A DNA stretch of 64,000 bases from NCBI GenBank assembly GCA_964436955.1, contig CAYTFC010000005.1:3116-67115 (forward strand). The letters are read 5' to 3'. A program made the translations under genes and the position numbers. Positions 60,441 to 64,000 of this stretch are shown here, piece by piece (within the stretch, counting starts at the first letter, position 1; every line of letters starts with the position of its first letter). The notes beneath the pieces are model-generated. The model did not search any database. It saw only the letters and a list, made by a program, of their open reading frames with translations, and was not told the DNA's origin. The DNA comes from CAMFKD01 sp964436955. GTDB taxonomy: Bacteria > Chlamydiota > Chlamydiia > Chlamydiales > JAJFMA01.

Positions 60441-60665
60441 TTATACTTTTTTTACATGTTCACAAATTTCATCAGCAATTTTTTGCATTTCGGCAACGAC
60501 TTCACTTGTGGGTGTTAAGCGTTTGCACAATTTACGTAGTCGCGCACTCATTCTACTCAAACTTTGCTTAGCTGAAGCATACTCTTGTTTGTTAGCCATT
60601 AACTCCGAATTCAACTTTGTGAGATCTTCATTTTTTTGCTGCAATTCAATAGTTGCCGGATCCAT
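60441..60665 (-). CDS. Small coiled-coil hypothetical protein
   Basis: A 74-residue, fully helical protein with heptad pattern from residue 6 to 50 (LQQKNEDLTKLNSELMANKQ) and a Cys/Lys segment (LRKLCKRLTP). AAGGA lies 9 bases before the ATG, so it is likely translated. It has no membrane span or signal. Small coiled-coil proteins often act as secretion chaperones or needle-type subunits, but no specific link is visible. Confidence 0.5.
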   Translation of the reverse strand: MDPATIELQQKNEDLTKLNSELMANKQEYASAKQSLSRMSARLRKLCKRLTPTSEVVAEMQKIADEICEHVKKV

Positions 60666-60804
60666 TCATTTATCCTTAGTAAAATTCATTAAATTGTTCA
60701 TAAAATCCTGTATTGTATCTTTTGGGATACGTTATTTTCAAGTGATTTTAAACTATTAATTTTGGAGATTTTGGAGCTGCCAATCCATTAGCAAGTTTAT
60801 CTCA

Positions 60805-60836
60805 CACATTGTAGCGCCGCTTCGCCGGAACGGCAT
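60805..60836. repeat. Family-A hairpin repeat, single hairpin, reverse orientation
   Basis: ACACATTGTAGCGCCGCTTC then GCCGGAACGGCA, the reverse of the family-A half-element with one variant in the stem. It lies in the divergent region upstream of the GIY-YIG-like gene. Confidence 0.75.
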
Positions 60837-60982
60837 TACCAAATATTTTATTTTTGGGTTTACACCCGTGGTTATATGCTTTCGCCCATGCGCGGCTGGA
60901 AAGCGGTATAGAATAAAAGCTTACAAGGGCGCGCTAACTACAAGAGCAAGGTTATTAGCTCAATAATAAATAAAATTACTTA

Positions 60983-61011
60983 TTGATAAATAATACACTC
61001 TGCAATATAAT
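60983..61011 (+). promoter_or_regulatory. Probable promoter of the tandem GIY-YIG-like gene
   Basis: TTGATA at 60983-60988 and TATAAT at 61006-61011 are separated by exactly 17 bases. The expected start near 61018 leaves a leader of only about 12 bases before the ATG at 61030, or 27 before the one at 61045. Confidence 0.65.
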
Positions 61012-61029
61012 AGTTTTTACTTTAATTAC

Positions 61030-62307
61030 ATGCGGACTATTATTATGTTTGAGTTAAATAACAATCCTGAAGATTTAGATTCAAATATTAACTATGAGTC
61101 AGAACCCACACTCGGCAAGCGCGTAGGAGCTGCCAATGGTCGAACCTATAGTGCAGCTGAATCGGCGAATAAAATTTATCCTCCAGTAGAAATTACTCTA
61201 GGACAGGGTGCATTACAGAAAACAATTACTGTAGGTACTAAAAGAAGCGCATTAGCGCCCATGAGCGGTCGCGTGATAGCCCCCTCTACACACCGTGCAA
61301 ATTGTTACATCGAAGTGAAACGACTTAGTGATAACCGAGCCAAAATTAAGCTTCCTGAAAGTTGGAGACAGCTGAGTGGTAAGCCTATTTGCTATGAATT
61401 TATCGACGAAGATGGCGAAGTATACAATGGTCGCACCGAGAACGTTGTACAGCGTTTAAGTAAAGACTATCCTTCCTACTTTAATGGAAATAGTAATAAT
61501 AGTTTACTCCCATTGGCGCAAACATGGAAGTCTGGCAAAAGATTATTTGTTGGGGTTAAATATATTTGCTCTTCAGTAGCCTCATCTAAACAAAATGAAA
61601 CATCCTTTATTGTTCAGGGCAAGACACTGGTGAAAGATGGAATGGGTAAAAATCAGAATCGCGGCGAAGGCGATCCTTCCAACATCTTTGGAAGCCCGCT
61701 CCACGATGGTAGCGGGGGCGAGATACCTGAACATCTTATTTACACGCCATCAATGGACTATGAAACCCTTACGGTAATAGAAGATCCCGGTAACCACACC
61801 CCCACCCATAACGTAGCACTAGAATTCGATGCTGATACCGAATCTTTTAAACTAGATATGCCCGAAGCATGGAATAAAGTAGAAAACGGGGTTTATCGTT
61901 GGAAGTTTACTGATCGGGATGTGACTGAAACCAACACAGAAGATGTTGCTTTACCACAGCCAAAAGTAAAAAGACTTTTTGGTCACTCGATCAAACCGCT
62001 TCAACGTATCAACCAATACCTACCCGATTTTAATGGAAACGGAAGCAATGCTCACCTACCGCTTCCACGCCAAGTCCAATCTTGCGACCTAACAAAGCAC
62101 AAAGTAGAAGTGGGGCTATTTGCCTGCGTTGCGCCTACCGGACCAGACCGCCCCGTCAAAGCGTTACGCCTAGTTGAAGGCTTTTGCATTGATACCTACG
62201 GTACAATAGACCCCGAAAAAGGATATAATTTAAGAACTGAAGGTGGCAAAAGAAGACTTAAGAAGCTACAACCCATTCCTTTTCCAATCTACAACCCAAA
62301 TATTTAA
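61030..62307 (+). CDS. Protein with two tandem degenerate GIY-YIG-like domains
   Basis: A 425-residue protein made of two similar halves. Half one: KPICYEFIDEDGEVYNGRT, ENVVQRLSKDYPSYFNGNSN, NSLLPLAQTWKSGKRLFVGV; half two: GVYRWKFTD, VKRLFGHSIKPLQRINQYL, PDFNGNGSNAHLPLPRQV and, near the end, VEGFCIDTYGTIDPEKGYNLRTEGG when read across two stretches. The order aromatic strand, G-x-T/S, Arg-bearing helix, N-G-N-x-x-N-x-x-L, Glu-x-x-x-Ile, GYN-GG recalls GIY-YIG nucleases. The first half keeps Tyr/Gly/Arg; the second keeps the Glu and Asn. No Sec signal. Start at 61030 or 61045, neither with a good ribosome site. Family assignment is from motif shape only. Confidence 0.55.
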   Translation: MRTIIMFELNNNPEDLDSNINYESEPTLGKRVGAANGRTYSAAESANKIYPPVEITLGQGALQKTITVGTKRSALAPMSGRVIAPSTHRANCYIEVKRLSDNRAKIKLPESWRQLSGKPICYEFIDEDGEVYNGRTENVVQRLSKDYPSYFNGNSNNSLLPLAQTWKSGKRLFVGVKYICSSVASSKQNETSFIVQGKTLVKDGMGKNQNRGEGDPSNIFGSPLHDGSGGEIPEHLIYTPSMDYETLTVIEDPGNHTPTHNVALEFDADTESFKLDMPEAWNKVENGVYRWKFTDRDVTETNTEDVALPQPKVKRLFGHSIKPLQRINQYLPDFNGNGSNAHLPLPRQVQSCDLTKHKVEVGLFACVAPTGPDRPVKALRLVEGFCIDTYGTIDPEKGYNLRTEGGKRRLKKLQPIPFPIYNPNI

Positions 62308-62491
62308 TAGTACAAAAAATATGTTAATCTAATTTTCGTTACAAACAGCAATTGGCCTGATGGCACTATGTTGAAAATAAACTTACACGCACCGAATTCA
62401 CTGTGTAATTCATATTTTTATCGCTACTTAAATAGTAATTCGATTAAAATCTAACATTCTTAAGCATCATTAAATTAAAAAGAGATATTAA

Positions 62492-63262
62492 ATGGATCTA
62501 ATAGCAAGCAGTTTACAATCTGAGAACCTACGGAAAATAGGATTAGGTACCGCCATAGTTGCAGCAACCATGGTTGGGAAAAAAATATATGATCACTGTC
62601 AGCAGGTATCTGCAATATCAAGGGTCGTATCCGATAAAAACATAAACCATCCTCCATGTCCAAAAATTGAATTTGCTATGGACTTGAGTAAAAGCAATTG
62701 CCTTCACTCGTGCATGCCCGTTTTTAATATAACGTCTAATTGTTGGGAAAATTCCACAATCCGTTATTATCACAAAAAGGATGAGGAGGAACATCTCTTC
62801 TTAGCGTTGTCTGAAACGGGAAAACAAATAGGGTCTCTTGTCGCACGGAAATATGAGACGATGGAGAACGGCGAGTTTGGTTGCCCCGCCTTAGTTTTCC
62901 AGATGAAACCATCTTACGGAAATCAACCTGGCGAATTTAAAAAGATCGAAATTACAGAACTAAAAAATGAAGATCAAAAAAATTATAAATATGTGGGCTA
63001 TGGCCTAATAAAGGTGGTCCTTCAAACGTTTCGAGACGAAACTGACTGCCGAATAGAACTAGAGGCGGCATGGAGGTCCCATACATTCTACTGGAAGCTT
63101 GGATTTCGACCGAATAAGGACGCGCAAGTTCAACGAATCGCGGCTGAAGTCATCAAAGGAAGGCCTGAAAAAGACCTTGGGAGCACAGTGATGCATCTTC
63201 CTGACTGGGCAAGAGATGCTTGGAAAAGACATCTAGTTGAATCTCCACTCCCTATGGTCTAA
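62492..63262 (+). CDS. GNAT-like acetyltransferase-type protein with hydrophobic N-terminus
   Basis: A 256-residue protein. The first 35 residues hold a possible membrane segment (IGLGTAIVAATMVGKKI). The C-terminal half has GNAT-like features: VGYGLIKVVLQTF (acetyl-CoA loop and helix), CRIELEAAWRSHTFYWKLGF (strand-helix-strand with F-Y-x-K-L-G-F). HPPCPKIEF, and two Cys clusters in the first half, are not typical. The gene follows the GIY-YIG-like gene and may be cotranscribed. A weak AAAGAG is before the ATG. An active acetyl donor site is not proven. Confidence 0.5.
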   Translation: MDLIASSLQSENLRKIGLGTAIVAATMVGKKIYDHCQQVSAISRVVSDKNINHPPCPKIEFAMDLSKSNCLHSCMPVFNITSNCWENSTIRYYHKKDEEEHLFLALSETGKQIGSLVARKYETMENGEFGCPALVFQMKPSYGNQPGEFKKIEITELKNEDQKNYKYVGYGLIKVVLQTFRDETDCRIELEAAWRSHTFYWKLGFRPNKDAQVQRIAAEVIKGRPEKDLGSTVMHLPDWARDAWKRHLVESPLPMV

Positions 63263-63284
63263 GAGAGGGAATTGATTTCAAATT

Positions 63285-63306
63285 CGGTGCCTGGAGACAG
63301 GCACCG
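63285..63306. other. Perfect hairpin after the GNAT-like gene
   Basis: CGGTGCCTG and CAGGCACCG pair perfectly around GAGA, 23 bases past the stop of the GNAT-like gene. There is no U-run, so it may be a short repeat or a weak terminator. Confidence 0.5.
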
Positions 63307-63532
63307 CCCCCTATAGCTACAGCGTCGCAAGGCTGTCCGGAAAACTTGCAGTAATCTTCAATGCTTACCAAACCGGCGCGTCTGTGCTGTTTACCTGCCC
63401 TCCAACACCTTGCTTACGTCCAAGTTACAAAAGACACATTTTTTCTTGCCATAATCTTGCCAATTTTTTACAGTCCAGTCAATCTAACCTAGCTTTTTTG
63501 ATTTAGCAGAAAACTCTGCTAAAAAAAAGCAC

Positions 63533-64000
63533 ATGAATAATTCCAAAGAATTTACCTTTCTCCGGCAAGCCTTAATCCTGGGGCAGCTCTTCTTAATCAT
63601 TTTCGTCCATCATATCTTGAAGGATCTGAAGGATAGTTTAGTGATCACTGCAAGTGACGCTGGTGCGGAAGTCATCCCATTTATCAAAATTTGGGGCGTA
63701 CTGCCGATATCGGTTTTAGCTAGTTACCTCTTTTCTAAGTTTTATCAAAAATTTGGACGGGATAAAACGCTGTATTTTTTCATTACAACGCTCTTAACGT
63801 TTTATGCCATTTTTGCCTTTTGGCTATATCCTCAACGAGAAATGGTTTGTCTAGATAGTCTAGGAGAACATCTAAAAAGAATCCTCCCTGCTGGCTGTAG
63901 GGGAATGATCGCAATGGTTCGCTTCTGGAGTTATACAGTTTTCTACCTAGACCCTGATTGCTACCAAAACTTGCCGCACAAGTCATTGAATTTGAATTCA
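63533..64000 (+). CDS. NTT-type nucleotide (ADP/ATP) translocase, N-terminal part; probably interrupted by a repeat
   Basis: From the ATG at 63533 the frame reads an NTT/TLC-family translocase N-terminus: FTFLRQALILGQLFLIIF, LKDLKDSLVITASDAGAE, IKIWGVLPISVL, and FYAIFAFWLYP, with the motif RFWSYTVFY at residues 130-138. The family imports host nucleotides into obligate intracellular bacteria. After residue 138 the reading changes to LDPDCYQNLPHK, encoded by the family-C repeat end (GACCCTGATTGCTACC at 63950), instead of the usual VMAELW-type continuation. Still open at the window edge, so a pseudogene or a longer interruption cannot be told apart. Confidence 0.8.
   Translation, partial: MNNSKEFTFLRQALILGQLFLIIFVHHILKDLKDSLVITASDAGAEVIPFIKIWGVLPISVLASYLFSKFYQKFGRDKTLYFFITTLLTFYAIFAFWLYPQREMVCLDSLGEHLKRILPAGCRGMIAMVRFWSYTVFYLDPDCYQNLPHKSLNLNS
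63949..64000. mobile_element. Family-C element end inside the NTT gene
   Basis: AGACCCTGATTGCTACCAAA then ACTT at 63949-63972 equals the reverse complement of 50893-50916 and shares the GACCCTGATTGCTACC terminus with the complete element at 42265. It begins exactly where NTT homology stops; the other end lies outside the window. Confidence 0.72.

Larger units (their letters stand above)
60666..61029. other. 364-bp intergenic region with a family-A repeat and a promoter
   Basis: The divergent gap between the coiled-coil gene (minus) and the GIY-YIG-like gene (plus) contains a family-A hairpin at 60805 and a -35/-10 pair at 60983-61011. No open frame is visible. Confidence 0.5.

Noticed and set aside
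61030..63262. Toxin-antitoxin or restriction-type defence island
   Set aside because: No toxin, antitoxin, methylase or helicase motif is visible; the GIY-YIG-like and GNAT-like hints alone do not define such a system.

Overview
The window looks like chromosome from an amoeba- or animal-associated member of the Chlamydiae outside the genus Chlamydia (the Waddlia, Criblamydia and Parachlamydia side of the phylum). The reasons are an NTT-type nucleotide translocase at the right edge, a CesT-type type III secretion chaperone, a fused AroD-AroE protein, an SNF-type sodium symporter, WaaA, FolD followed by ApbE, and an HU/IHF, L,D-transpeptidase, AccA, ABC exporter, QueC run that recalls the Chlamydia accA neighbourhood. 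The lineage call is from memory of the families; no search was run. By eye the base composition is mid-40s % G+C (not counted).

Layout. 1-9.3 kb: malic enzyme (partial), an FAD/Rieske oxidoreductase, a histone-deacetylase-like hydrolase, MnmA, a biotin pair (BPL_N protein and BioY), a small basic protein and an IolC-like fusion whose kinase half has lost its catalytic Asp. 9.3-16 kb, minus strand: a complete MoxR, DUF58, DUF4381, BatA, BatB/C, BatD operon. 16-20.2 kb, minus strand: chlamydia-type proteins of unknown function, including a 651-residue coiled-coil/hydrophobic protein near a CesT-like chaperone, so a possible type III secretion locus. 20.4-23.2 kb: shikimate genes. 23.4-30.7 kb: an opp oligopeptide transporter operon with two OppA lipoproteins, split by a 211-bp inverted-repeat element. 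30.7-33.8 kb: a channel-like protein, an exported GT-B-like protein, HtpX and LemA. 33.9-36.1 kb: a 724-residue protein with a SopB/IpgD-type Cys-X5-Arg motif. 36-43 kb: small membrane proteins, a strongly acidic repeat protein, an SNF symporter, two tRNA-CAU genes, WaaA and two bilobed hydrophobic proteins. 44-50 kb: Ugd, prenyl synthase, sugar-phosphate transferase, a MreD-like protein, RarA and an exported GT92-like protein. 50.9-59.9 kb: FolD, ApbE, TyrS, HU/IHF, L,D-transpeptidase, AccA, ABC exporter, QueC, tRNA-Asn. 60-64 kb: accessory stretch with a tandem degenerate GIY-YIG-like protein, a GNAT-like protein, and an NTT translocase whose 5' part runs into an interspersed repeat.

The most striking non-coding feature is the density of short, non-autonomous inverted repeats. 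At least three families recur: (A) hairpins with a GCCGCTTCGGCGAAGCGGC core, six copies; (B) a roughly 190-210 bp element with CAATAACATCCTAA in its terminal arms, two full copies and one partial; (C) an element ending GACCCTGATTGCTACC with an apparent TTA target duplication, one complete copy carrying an A copy inside it, one remnant before folD, and one end inside the NTT gene. Further unique inverted repeats lie at 2270-2408 and 52785-52872. No transposase, rRNA or CRISPR array was seen.
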